A DNA stretch of 51,383 bases, taken from NCBI GenBank assembly GCA_900321275.1, contig ONVI01000034.1, positions 1 through 51,383 on the forward strand, in the 5' to 3' direction. The translations under genes were made by a program, and so were the position numbers. Of this stretch, positions 1 to 7,840 are shown one piece after another. Every line of letters starts with the position of its first letter. Within the stretch, counting starts at the first letter, position 1. The notes below the pieces were generated by a model. That model was not told where the DNA came from. It did no database searches and worked only from the letters and a program-made list of their open reading frames with translations. The stretch is from an uncultured Eubacteriales bacterium (GTDB lineage Bacteria > Bacillota > Clostridia > Oscillospirales > Oscillospiraceae).

Positions 1-180
1 ACCGACGACGCCACCATCATCCGCATGGCGGTGGATCACATCTCCCTCCTCTCCCGCGCCACCCAGGGCGTGCGGATCATGCGCCTCATCGAGGGCAGCC
101 GCGTCATCTCCATCGAGTGCACGGAAAAGGCCGTCAGCGAGGAGGAAGAGCCGACGCCGGAGGAAGAGAGCGAAGAATAA
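1..180 (+). CDS. gyrA: DNA gyrase subunit A, C-terminal end (partial)
   Basis: Frame 1 is open from the window edge to a TAA at 178-180 and gives 59 residues. The segment SRATQGVRIMRL matches the last blade of the GyrA C-terminal beta-pinwheel, where a TQGVR-I-RL strand is typical. It is followed by an acidic Glu-rich tail, also common at the GyrA C-terminus. In the family this domain wraps DNA and lets the A2B2 gyrase introduce negative supercoils. The catalytic Tyr and the rest of the protein lie outside the window. ParC is the main alternative, but the TQGVRIMRL strand and acidic tail favour GyrA. Confidence 0.85.
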   Translation, partial: TDDATIIRMAVDHISLLSRATQGVRIMRLIEGSRVISIECTEKAVSEEEEPTPEEESEE

Positions 181-223
181 GATAACCTGCATAAAAGGTT
201 TGTAAAGAAGGAGGTCCTGCCGC

Positions 224-670
224 ATGGAGAACAAGAACAACAAGCAGCCGCCGGGCAAGGGCATCATGGCGTTTACCTGGATCCTGATCGCGGCGATCAC
301 GGCGGTTATCGCGGCCAATGACGGGGATACGAGCATTCTGTCGGTGGCCATTGTGATCATCACAGTGGCGCTGGTAATCCTGATCGACCGGGCAAAGACG
401 GCGCGCAGAACCAAAAAAACGGCAAACGCCTCCAGACCGACGGTGGAGCTGCACCGCCCCTACCCGCAGCCGAAGGCGAAGCAGACCGCCGCGATCCTCC
501 GCCACAGGGACGAGGCCGAGGAGGCCGTCACCTGCGCCCATGTCACGGGCAAGGAGAAGTACATCCAGCAGCTCGACAGCTATCTCAAAGCGGGCCTGAT
601 CGACAAAAACGAGTACAGGATCATGAAGGAGCGCTACGAGCAGCTGGACCTCCCGGATGACTACCATTAA
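224..670 (+). CDS. small membrane protein with C-terminal SHOCT-like motif
   Basis: This 148-residue protein starts at an ATG behind a strong AAGGAGGT. Two hydrophobic stretches, roughly residues 14-30 and 38-56, predict two membrane segments. A basic, Lys/Arg-rich linker follows. Residues near 113-140 (QLDSYLKAGLIDKNEY, then MKERYEQL) resemble a SHOCT domain, the short helical module often found at the ends of membrane or secreted proteins and thought to mediate oligomerisation. It follows gyrA by 43 bp and may be co-transcribed with it. Its stop TAA abuts a dispersed repeat. No specific function can be assigned. Confidence 0.7.
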   Translation: MENKNNKQPPGKGIMAFTWILIAAITAVIAANDGDTSILSVAIVIITVALVILIDRAKTARRTKKTANASRPTVELHRPYPQPKAKQTAAILRHRDEAEEAVTCAHVTGKEKYIQQLDSYLKAGLIDKNEYRIMKERYEQLDLPDDYH

Positions 671-890
671 CCTCCCTCTTTCGAGAAAGCCGTATAACCT
701 CCCTCTTTGAGGGAGGTGGCATCCGGTCGATCCCCCGCGAGACCGGATGACGGAAGGAGTCAACGCTGCCCACTTTGAGCGCTCGGAATGACGGACGACT
801 CCCTCAGTCACCAGTGTGCGCACTGGTGACAGCAAGCTTTGATCGTCACGCGTTTCTCGCGCGTCGCTAAGCTCCCTCAGGGAGGGAGCC
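668..890. repeat. family-1 CTCCCTC hairpin repeat, full-length copy
   Basis: A tract of CCTCCCTCTTTGAGGGAGG hairpins, then an ATCCGGTC...GACCGGAT inverted pair, a CACCAGTG/CACTGGTG pair and a closing GCTCCCTC...GAGGGAGCC. The same order recurs at 12199-12398, and the second half is repeated almost exactly at 3141-3231. The copy begins at the TAA of the preceding gene and fills the spacer before rnhA. It has no coding capacity and is probably a non-autonomous mobile or structural repeat. Confidence 0.8.
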
Positions 891-909
891 TATAAGGAAG
901 AAGATTTTT

Positions 910-1347
910 ATGAAAACAGTTGAAATCTATACCGACGGCGCGTGCAGCGGGAACCCCGGGCCCGGGGGCTGGGGGGCGATCCTTGTCTACAACGGCGTCG
1001 AAAAGTGCCTCTCCGGCGGGGAGGCCATGACCACCAACAACCGCATGGAGCTGACCGCCGTGATCCAGGCGCTGCTGGCCCTGAAGGAGAGCTGCGCCGT
1101 GGAGCTCTGGTCGGACTCCAAGTACGTCATCGACGCGCTGGAAAAGGGCTGGGCCTGGGGCTGGCGCAAAAAGGGCTGGGTCAAGTCCGACAAAAAGCCC
1201 GCCCTCAACCCCGACCTCTGGGAGATGCTGCTGGATCTGACACGCCAGCACGAGATGCACTACCACTGGGTCAAGGGCCACGCCGACAACGAATACAACA
1301 ACCGCTGCGACCAGATGGCGGTCGCGGAACGGGAAAAATATGCGTAA
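910..1347 (+). CDS. rnhA: ribonuclease HI
   Basis: This 145-residue protein has the expected length for bacterial RNase HI. It carries all family signatures: [16 protein letters not shown] at the N-terminus (first catalytic Asp), the MELTAV helix (catalytic Glu), LWSDSKYVI (second Asp), and [15 protein letters not shown] with the last Asp. In the family it cleaves the RNA strand of RNA-DNA hybrids using two divalent metals, removing R-loops and primers in the cytoplasm. The start ATG follows AAGGAAGAAG. The stop TAA runs straight into a GC hairpin fragment (CCGGCTTCCCC...) related to the family-1 repeats. The ABC exporter starts 47 bp downstream. Confidence 0.95.
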   Translation: MKTVEIYTDGACSGNPGPGGWGAILVYNGVEKCLSGGEAMTTNNRMELTAVIQALLALKESCAVELWSDSKYVIDALEKGWAWGWRKKGWVKSDKKPALNPDLWEMLLDLTRQHEMHYHWVKGHADNEYNNRCDQMAVAEREKYA

Positions 1348-1394
1348 TCCGGCTTCCCCAAAGGGGGAGAAAAGCCTGGATCGGGAGTGATCCC

Positions 1395-3137
1395 ATGCAA
1401 AAACAAATCGACTATACTGCCCCGCCCCTGAAGATTTTCGCGCAGTACCTTGCGCGGCATCGGGGGCTTTTTGCGCTGGATATGGGCTGCTCGGTTCTCG
1501 TGGCGCTCATCGACCTGGTGTTCCCCTACGTCTCGCGCCTGTCCATGTACCGGCTTCTGCCCGATAAAAGCTACGCCGCCTTCTTTTGGGTCATGGCTCT
1601 GATGGCGGCGGCCTATGTGCTCAAGGCGGGGCTTTTCTGGCTCATCACCGTCTTCGGACACCGCATGGGCGTGCTCACCGAGTCCGACATGCGCCGCGAC
1701 CTCTTTGAGCACATGCAGAAGCTGAGCTTTTCCTACTTCGACCGGCACCGCACCGGCGTTTTGATGAGCCATATCACCTCCGACCTCTTCGACGTGACGG
1801 AGCTGAGCCACCACGGGCCGGAGAACCTGCTGATCTGCGGGCTGACCTTTCTCGGTTCCTTTGCCGTGATGCTGTCGATCAACTGGAAGCTCGCCCTCGC
1901 CCTCTGCCTGGTGCTGAGTTTGAGCGTGTGGTTTACCCTCACCCAGCGGGTAAGGATGAAGAAGGCCAATCTTGAGGTCAAGCGCAAGACCGGCGAGATC
2001 ACCGCCGCCATCGAGTCGTCCATCTCCGGCATCCGCACGGCCAAGGCCTTCGCCAATGAGCAGCAGGAGCGTGAGAAGTTCGAGGCCGCAAACGCCCTCT
2101 TCCGCGGGGCAAAGACGGAGTATTACCGCGCCATGGCGGGCTTCATGAGCGGCATGGAGTTTACCACCGGCATCGCCCAGGTGGTGGTCATCGCGGTGGG
2201 CGGCCTGCTCATCATGCAGGGGGAGCTGGACTATGTCGATCTCATCACCTTTTCCCTCTATATCACGACCTTTGTCAGCCCTATCCGCCGCCTCACGCAG
2301 TTTTCCGAGATGTATATGCAGGGCATGGCGGGCTTCACCAGATTCCTCGAGGTCATGAACACCGAGCCCGCCGTCACCGACGCCCCCGACGCCCGGGAGC
2401 TGGGCGAGGTGCGCGGCGAGGTGGAGTACCGCGACGTGTCCTTCTTCTACCACGCCGAGCTCCCGGTGCTGAGCCATGTGAGCGTCCGCCTCGAGGCGGG
2501 GAAGAGCCTCGCCCTGGTCGGCCCCTCCGGCGGCGGCAAGACCACGATGATCAGCCTCCTGCCCCGCTTTTACGACGTGACCGGCGGCGCCCTGCTGGTG
2601 GACGGGCAGGATGTGCGCGGGGTGACGCAAGCGAGCCTGCGGCGCAATATCGGGGTCATCCAGCAGGACGTCTTCCTCTTCGCGGGCACCATCCGCGAGA
2701 ACATCCGCTACGGCCGCCCGGACGCTGACGACGCGGAGATTATCGAGGCCGCCGTCCGCGCCCAGATCCACGACGAGATCATGAAGATGCCCGACGGCTA
2801 CGACAGCTATATCGGCGAGCGGGGCGTCATGCTCTCCGGCGGGCAGAAGCAGCGCATTGCCATCGCCCGCGTCTTCCTCAAAAATCCGCGCATCCTCGTG
2901 CTGGACGAGGCCACCTCCGCCCTGGACACCGTGACCGAGCAGCGCATCCAGGCCTCGCTGGACGAACTCAGCCGCGGCCGCAGCGCCATCATCATTGCCC
3001 ACCGCCTCTCCACCGTCAGGGGCGCCGACCGCATCGCCGTGGTGGACGAGGGCCGCATCCTCGAATACGGCACCCACGAGGAGCTGCTTGCGAAGGACGG
3101 AGAATACGCGAAGCTGTACAAGGCGCAGGTGCTGTAA
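1395..3137 (+). CDS. ABC exporter, fused permease and ATPase
   Basis: A 580-residue type I exporter half-transporter: an N-terminal six-helix membrane domain (about 20-320) followed by one nucleotide-binding domain. Walker A is GPSGGGKTT near residue 375, the signature is LSGGQKQR near 480, Walker B is ILVLDEATSALD near 500, and the H-loop is AHRLST near 535. The start at 1395 was chosen because it sits behind GGGAG and outside rnhA; the frame stays open further upstream only by overlapping rnhA. Such proteins act as homo- or heterodimers exporting lipids, drugs or peptides. The substrate cannot be read from sequence and no partner half-transporter is adjacent. Its stop is next to a family-1 repeat. 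Confidence 0.88.
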   Translation: MQKQIDYTAPPLKIFAQYLARHRGLFALDMGCSVLVALIDLVFPYVSRLSMYRLLPDKSYAAFFWVMALMAAAYVLKAGLFWLITVFGHRMGVLTESDMRRDLFEHMQKLSFSYFDRHRTGVLMSHITSDLFDVTELSHHGPENLLICGLTFLGSFAVMLSINWKLALALCLVLSLSVWFTLTQRVRMKKANLEVKRKTGEITAAIESSISGIRTAKAFANEQQEREKFEAANALFRGAKTEYYRAMAGFMSGMEFTTGIAQVVVIAVGGLLIMQGELDYVDLITFSLYITTFVSPIRRLTQFSEMYMQGMAGFTRFLEVMNTEPAVTDAPDARELGEVRGEVEYRDVSFFYHAELPVLSHVSVRLEAGKSLALVGPSGGGKTTMISLLPRFYDVTGGALLVDGQDVRGVTQASLRRNIGVIQQDVFLFAGTIRENIRYGRPDADDAEIIEAAVRAQIHDEIMKMPDGYDSYIGERGVMLSGGQKQRIAIARVFLKNPRILVLDEATSALDTVTEQRIQASLDELSRGRSAIIIAHRLSTVRGADRIAVVDEGRILEYGTHEELLAKDGEYAKLYKAQVL

Positions 3138-3140
3138 TAC

Positions 3141-3231
3141 TCCCTCAGTCACCAGTGTGCGCACTGGTGCCAGCAAGCTTTGATCGTCACGCGTTTCTCG
3201 CGCGTCGCTATGCTCCCTCAAAGAGGGAGCC
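3141..3231. repeat. family-1 repeat, half copy
   Basis: Nearly identical to the second half of the 668-890 copy, from TCCCTCAGTCACCAGTG through GCTCCCTC...GAGGGAGCC, with only a few substitutions. It occupies almost the whole gap between the ABC exporter stop and the ribosome binding site of the GNAT gene. Confidence 0.8.
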
Positions 3232-3248
3232 AACAAGGAGGACTGTAT

Positions 3249-3824
3249 ATGTTAAACCTCATCGCCCCCGGACATCGGGAGCTGGAGCGCTATTATCCCC
3301 TGCTCGAGACCGAATTTGACAGCGAGGAACTCCTGTCCCGCCTTGCCATCCACAAGGGGATGCTGAACGGCAGCATTGAATTTCTGGTGCTGCGCGAGGA
3401 GGAGAGCGGCATGGACGCGGGCTGCGCGCTGGTGCTGACGAAAAACCTCTACGGCTATGTCGATCTCAAATACCTCGCCGTCATGCCCTGGTTCCGGGGC
3501 CGCGGCCTGGGCGTGGAGCTCATGCGCGCCATCCACAAGCGCTACGCCGACAGCCAGGGCATCATCGCGGAGCTGACGGAGTTTGACGATCCCGACCCCG
3601 ACCGCCTGAAAAAGCTGCGGAAATTCTTCGCCCGCTTCGGCTATGAGGAGATCCCCAGCGACTACACCATCCGCGGCGTCAAGGCCAATCTCCTGGTCAA
3701 GCCCATGCAGGGCAGGGCCGACGTCGTCCCCATCGCCCACCGCGTGATCCCGGACTTCTATTCCCGCTTTCTCTCCCCGGCAGCGCTGTGGAGCATGATG
3801 GAGATAAAAAAGAGTGAAGAGTGA
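3249..3824 (+). CDS. GNAT family N-acetyltransferase
   Basis: 191 residues from an ATG behind AAGGAGG. An upstream in-frame extension exists but lies inside the repeat and is rejected. The acetyl-CoA binding motif A is visible as AVMPWFRGRGLGVELM near residues 77-92 (R-G-R-G-L-G loop). GNAT enzymes transfer an acyl group from acyl-CoA to an amine; the substrate here is unknown. The final codons KSEE-stop are written by a heptanucleotide repeat (GAGTGAA)n, and mfd ends in the same way, so the native C-terminus may have been altered. Confidence 0.75.
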   Translation: MLNLIAPGHRELERYYPLLETEFDSEELLSRLAIHKGMLNGSIEFLVLREEESGMDAGCALVLTKNLYGYVDLKYLAVMPWFRGRGLGVELMRAIHKRYADSQGIIAELTEFDDPDPDRLKKLRKFFARFGYEEIPSDYTIRGVKANLLVKPMQGRADVVPIAHRVIPDFYSRFLSPAALWSMMEIKKSEE

Positions 3825-3839
3825 AAAGTTGAGAGTGGA
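3812..3839 (+). repeat. heptanucleotide repeat (GAGTGRA)n
   Basis: Four 7-bp units (GAGTGAA, GAGTGAA, AAGTTGA, GAGTGGA). The TGA stop of the GNAT gene lies in the second unit. Related tracts occur at 7607-7620, 21234-21254, 21468-21494 (inverted) and 34605-34632. Confidence 0.8.
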
Positions 3840-3844
3840 ATTAT

Positions 3845-4034
3845 GGGTATCGGCTTGACACAGCAAGCTTCCCTGTATGACCGTAGGGGCGATTCACGAA
3901 TCGCCCGGCGGCAGAGGCCGCGTCCGGCGAATGCGCCCAGACGAATCCGAAAAACCGATCGTGTACTGCCGGGCCGTTCGTGAACGGCCCCTACGATGTG
4001 CATGTTGGTTGTTTGCTGAATAAACCCGATACCC
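3845..4034. mobile_element. family-2 MITE-like element, complete 190-bp copy
   Basis: Outer inverted repeats 3845-3868 and 4011-4034 share the GGGTATCGG and CAGCAA blocks (about 18 of 24 positions match). Inside lie two further arms, 3882-3908 and 3969-3995 (CGTAGGGGC...GCCCGG). Each arm is itself a perfect small hairpin: GGCGATTC/GAATCGCC and GGCCGTTC/GAACGGCC. No transposase frame is present. A truncated copy with 94 of 95 matching bases sits at 31732-31826. The element fills the gap between the GNAT gene and mfd. Confidence 0.75.
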
Positions 4035-4100
4035 AGATTTATAATTGTCCGCAAAGCGGACTCCACTCATAATCCAAACTTCATTCGCATAAGGTAAACT

Positions 4101-7100
4101 ATGGAACAACTCATCAATCAAATACTCACCCACAAGGAAGCTGCCGCCCTCCCCTCGCTGCTGGAGAGCGGAGGGCTTCCCGCGCTCGTTTCCGGGCTTT
4201 CGCCGGTGCACCGCGCAAACCTGGCGGCGGCGCTGTACAACAAAATCCAAATGCCCCTCTTCGTCCTCTGCGCCGACGATACCGCCGCCGAGGGCTTTGC
4301 GAGGGATCTCGCCGCCATGCTCGGCAAAGAGGTCACCGTCCTCGGCATGCGCGACTTCGTCTTCTACCCCGCCGAGGCCGTCTCCCGCCCCGCCGAGCAA
4401 AAGCGCATCGCGGCCCTGTACAGGCTGGCGAAGGGCGAAAGCGGGATCACCGTCGCCTCCGTGTCCGGCCTCATGCAGCGCACACTCCCGCCGGAGCTTT
4501 TAAGGCGGGCGGCGTATGAGATCCGCGACGGCGCAAGCTGCCCGCCCGAGGAGGCGGAGGAGGCCCTGATCCGCTGCGGCTATTCCCGCTGCGAGCAGGT
4601 GGAGGGCCCCGGCCAGTACGCGCGGCGCGGCGGCATCCTGGACTTCTTCTCCCCCGCCGATCCCGAGCCCACCCGCATCGAATTCTGGGGCGACGACATC
4701 GACTCCATGGCCCGCTTCGACGTGAGCACCCAGCGGCGCGGCGATCCGCTGGACCGCTGCCTCATCCTCCCTGCGCTGGAGGCGCTGCCGAGCCTCTCCG
4801 CGGGCGGGGCCGGGGCGGTGGCGAGGGAGATCGAGCGCTTCGCCGATTCCTACGTCAGGCGCCGCCGGGGCGAGAACGCCGTGAAGCTGGCCGCAACCCT
4901 GCGCGCCGACGCCGAGAAGCTTGCAAACGGCATCGCCCTCTCCGACGCCGACCGCTATCTGCCGATCCTCTACCCCGAGGCCACGGGCTTCGACTATATC
5001 CCGGAAAACGCCCTGGTCTTTCTGGACCAGCCGGGGCGCTGCCTCGAACGGGGGCGCGCCTTTGAAAAGCAGCTTTCGGACGACGTGGGGGAGCTTCAGA
5101 AGCGCGCCATGATCGCCATGAATGCCGAGGGCTTCCGCCTGTCCGCGGAAAAGCTCTTTAAGCTTTTGCCGGAGTTCCCGCTCTACATGGCGGACGCCTT
5201 CACTGTGGGCTCCGCCCCCGTGCCGCCGAAGACCCTGACCAGCATCGCCGCCAAGCAGCTCCCCAGCTACGCGGGCTCGGCCCAGGCCGCCTGCGACGAT
5301 GTGGCGGCCTATCTCAAACAGAACTACCGCGTCGTCGTCCTCGCCGGGGACGAGCGCAGGGCCAAAACGCTGCAGGACTTTTTCCGCGACAAGGGCATCG
5401 ACGCGCTCGTCGACCCCGCGCTCAAAAAGCTGCCGGAGCCCGGACAGTGCCGCATCGCCGTGGGCGCGGTGTCGGCGGGCTATGAGTACCCCGGCCTCCG
5501 CCTCACGGTGCTGACCGATTCGCAGCTCGTCCGCGCCCGGGGCAGGACCGCGAAGGCGGCGAAGAAGCTGCCCCCCAACAGGGCGCGGATCGAGTCCTAT
5601 TCCGATCTCTCGCCGGGCGATTTTGTGGTGCACGAAAACCACGGCATCGGCAAATTCGCGGGCATCGTGCGCATGCAGGTGGACGGCTTCGACAAGGACT
5701 ATATCAAGCTCGACTACGCCGGCGGCGACACGCTGTATGTCCCGGCCACCCAGCTTGACATGGTGTCCAAGTACACCGGCGCGGGGGAGGAAAAGCCCGT
5801 GCGCCTTTCCAAGATGGGCGGGGCCGAGTGGGCCAAAACAAGGAGCAAGGCGAAGGCCTCGGCCCGCGACATGGCAAAGCGCCTCATCCAGCTCTACGCC
5901 CAGCGCCAGCGCCTGCCGGGACACGCCTTCGCCCCGGACAGCGAGTGGCAGCGGGAGTTTGAGGAAAACTTCGGCTACACCGAGACGGACGATCAGCTGA
6001 GATGCATCGCCGAGATCAAGGCGGATATGGAATCCTCCGTGCCCATGGACCGCCTTCTCTGCGGGGACGTGGGCTTCGGCAAGACCGAGGTCGCCCTGCG
6101 CGCGGTGATGAAGTGCGTCCTGGACGGCAAGCAGGCCGCGATCCTCGTACCCACGACTGTTCTGGCCCAGCAGCACTACCAGACCGCCCTCCAGCGCTTC
6201 TTCGGCTTCCCGGTGGAGATCGGGGTTTTAAGCCGCCTCGGCGCCGGGGCGCAGACCACCAAAACGCTCCGGGACCTGGAATCCGGCAAGCTGGATCTGG
6301 TCATCGGCACCCACCGGCTTCTGGGCAAGGACGTGAAATTTAAAAACCTCGGTTTGCTTGTCGTGGATGAGGAGCAGCGCTTCGGCGTGACCCACAAGGA
6401 GCATATCAAGGAGCTGTCCAGGGGCGTGGACGTGCTGACCCTGACCGCGACCCCCATCCCCCGCACGCTCAACATGGCGATGTCCGGCATCCGCGACATG
6501 TCCAACATTGAGGAGCCGCCGGAGGATCGCCTGCCGGTGCAGACTTTTGTCCTCGAGCATGACTGGGGTATCGTCGCCGACGCCATCCGCCGGGAGATCC
6601 AGCGCGGCGGGCAGGTCTACTATCTGCACAACCGCATCGACGACATCGACCGCACCGCCGTCCGGCTGCGGGAGCTTCTGGAGGACGTCACCGTCGCGGT
6701 GGCTCACGGGCAGATGGACAAAAACATGCTGGCCTCGGTCATGGACTCGGTGGTCCAGGGCGAGACCCAGGTGCTGGTCTGCACCACGATCATCGAGACC
6801 GGCATCGACATCCCGAATGTGAACACCCTCATCATCGAGGACGCGGATAAGCTTGGCCTCGCGCAGCTCCACCAGATCAGGGGGCGCGTTGGCAGATCGA
6901 CCCGCCGCGCCAGCGCCTACCTCACCTTCCGCCGCGACAAGGTGCTGACCGAGATCGCCGAAAAGCGCCTCAACGCCATCCGGGACTTTGCGGCCTTCGG
7001 CTCCGGCATGAAGATCGCCATGCGCGACCTGGAAATCAGGGGCGCGGGCAGCCTGCTCGGCGCGGAGCAGTCGGGCCACATGATCGACGTGGGCTACGAC

Positions 7101-7619
7101 ATGTATATGAAGCTTCTGAGCGAGGCCGTCCTGGAGGCGCGGGGGGTCGAGGTGCCGCAGCGGGCCGAGTGCTCCGCCGACCTCGCCGTCGCCGCCAACA
7201 TCCCCGAGCGCTATATCGAATCCGCCGAGCAGCGCATGGATATCTACCGCCGCATTGCCCTTATCCGCACCGAGCGTGACGCCGACGACATGACCGACGA
7301 GCTCATCGACCGCTTCGGCGAGACCCCGCCGGGGGTCAACGCCCTCATCCATGTCGCCCTCTTAAGGGGCGAGGCGGGCAAGGCCGGCATCACCGATATC
7401 TCCCAGAAGGCCGGCTGCCTGCGCTTTACGGTGCAGGACTTCGACATGGAGAAGGTCTCCGCCCTCTACGCAAGCCCCGCATACAAGGGCCGCCTCCGGG
7501 TCGAGGCCGGGTCGAAGCCCTGCCTCAGCGTGAAGATCCGGAACAAGAACCGCGTCATCGACGAGGCGAGAAAATTTGTTGCCGACTGGGGAGCGGGGGA
7601 GATAAAGAGTGAAGAGTGA
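4101..7619 (+). CDS. mfd: transcription-repair coupling factor Mfd
   Basis: 1172 residues, full family length. The N-terminal third is UvrB-like (UvrA-binding module). The RNA polymerase interaction domain begins near residue 503 (LSPGDFVVHENHGIGKF). The RecG-like motor follows with Walker A GDVGFGKTE near 655, DEEQ box VVDEEQRFG near 754, and motif VI region QIRGRVGRS near 930. The C-terminal D7 domain closes the protein. Mfd removes stalled RNA polymerase at lesions and recruits UvrA. The ribosome binding site (AAGGT) is weak, and the upstream region is a MITE whose right end carries TTGCTG and a nearby TATAAT. The C-terminal codons (IKSEE-stop) come from a (GAGTGAA)n repeat. Confidence 0.96.
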   Translation: MEQLINQILTHKEAAALPSLLESGGLPALVSGLSPVHRANLAAALYNKIQMPLFVLCADDTAAEGFARDLAAMLGKEVTVLGMRDFVFYPAEAVSRPAEQKRIAALYRLAKGESGITVASVSGLMQRTLPPELLRRAAYEIRDGASCPPEEAEEALIRCGYSRCEQVEGPGQYARRGGILDFFSPADPEPTRIEFWGDDIDSMARFDVSTQRRGDPLDRCLILPALEALPSLSAGGAGAVAREIERFADSYVRRRRGENAVKLAATLRADAEKLANGIALSDADRYLPILYPEATGFDYIPENALVFLDQPGRCLERGRAFEKQLSDDVGELQKRAMIAMNAEGFRLSAEKLFKLLPEFPLYMADAFTVGSAPVPPKTLTSIAAKQLPSYAGSAQAACDDVAAYLKQNYRVVVLAGDERRAKTLQDFFRDKGIDALVDPALKKLPEPGQCRIAVGAVSAGYEYPGLRLTVLTDSQLVRARGRTAKAAKKLPPNRARIESYSDLSPGDFVVHENHGIGKFAGIVRMQVDGFDKDYIKLDYAGGDTLYVPATQLDMVSKYTGAGEEKPVRLSKMGGAEWAKTRSKAKASARDMAKRLIQLYAQRQRLPGHAFAPDSEWQREFEENFGYTETDDQLRCIAEIKADMESSVPMDRLLCGDVGFGKTEVALRAVMKCVLDGKQAAILVPTTVLAQQHYQTALQRFFGFPVEIGVLSRLGAGAQTTKTLRDLESGKLDLVIGTHRLLGKDVKFKNLGLLVVDEEQRFGVTHKEHIKELSRGVDVLTLTATPIPRTLNMAMSGIRDMSNIEEPPEDRLPVQTFVLEHDWGIVADAIRREIQRGGQVYYLHNRIDDIDRTAVRLRELLEDVTVAVAHGQMDKNMLASVMDSVVQGETQVLVCTTIIETGIDIPNVNTLIIEDADKLGLAQLHQIRGRVGRSTRRASAYLTFRRDKVLTEIAEKRLNAIRDFAAFGSGMKIAMRDLEIRGAGSLLGAEQSGHMIDVGYDMYMKLLSEAVLEARGVEVPQRAECSADLAVAANIPERYIESAEQRMDIYRRIALIRTERDADDMTDELIDRFGETPPGVNALIHVALLRGEAGKAGITDISQKAGCLRFTVQDFDMEKVSALYASPAYKGRLRVEAGSKPCLSVKIRNKNRVIDEARKFVADWGAGEIKSEE

Positions 7620-7620
7620 A
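7607..7620 (+). repeat. heptanucleotide repeat (GAGTGAA)2
   Basis: Two exact units at the very end of mfd; the second contains the TGA stop. Same arrangement as at the GNAT gene end. Confidence 0.75.
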
Positions 7621-7678
7621 GTTTAAACGCCTTGCCGCAATTGCCATTCCCGGGCGGCCCGCCAATGGCGCGGATGCG

Positions 7679-7729
7679 GATCAATCATACGGCCTTTTTC
7701 TGCCACCGGCAGCGGCAGCACGATTGATC
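7679..7729. repeat. inverted repeat upstream of the prolyl isomerase promoter
   Basis: GATCAATC (7679-7686) and GATTGATC (7722-7729) form an 8-bp perfect inverted repeat around an inner CTGCC/GGCAG hairpin. It ends one base before the candidate -35 box, so it could be an operator or the terminator region of mfd. There is no T-tract in the plus direction. Confidence 0.4.
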
Positions 7730-7758
7730 TTGTTTCGTTCACAATTTGGTGCTATACT
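7730..7758 (+). promoter_or_regulatory. sigma-A type promoter for the prolyl isomerase gene
   Basis: TTGTTT (7730-7735), 17-bp spacer, TATACT (7753-7758). The gene starts at 7841, giving a leader of about 75 nt. Confidence 0.65.
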
Positions 7759-7782
7759 CATCGCTGTTGAAATTTGATCAGT

Positions 7783-7810
7783 CGATTGTAAAACTATAGT
7801 TTCGCAATCG
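7783..7810. promoter_or_regulatory. 28-bp near-perfect palindrome in the leader (operator candidate)
   Basis: CGATTG, a 12-bp perfect core AAACTATAGTTT (7791-7802) and CAATCG form a palindrome broken only by two central-flank pairs. It lies about 25-50 bp past the predicted -10 box and ahead of the ribosome binding site. The symmetry suits a dimeric repressor. Confidence 0.45.
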
Positions 7811-7840
7811 AATAAAATTTGATACCAAGGAGAACTGACC

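Noticed and set aside
942-1394. N-terminal extension of the ABC exporter overlapping rnhA
   Set aside because: The frame is open but runs through rnhA in another phase; the start at 1395 has its own ribosome binding site and gives a normal exporter N-terminus.
3894-4400. A minus-strand frame ending in RIRRTRPLPPGDS next to mfd
   Set aside because: It is made of antisense mfd sequence plus the family-2 repeat; there is no ribosome binding site. It shows only that the repeat can supply the same tail in any fused frame.
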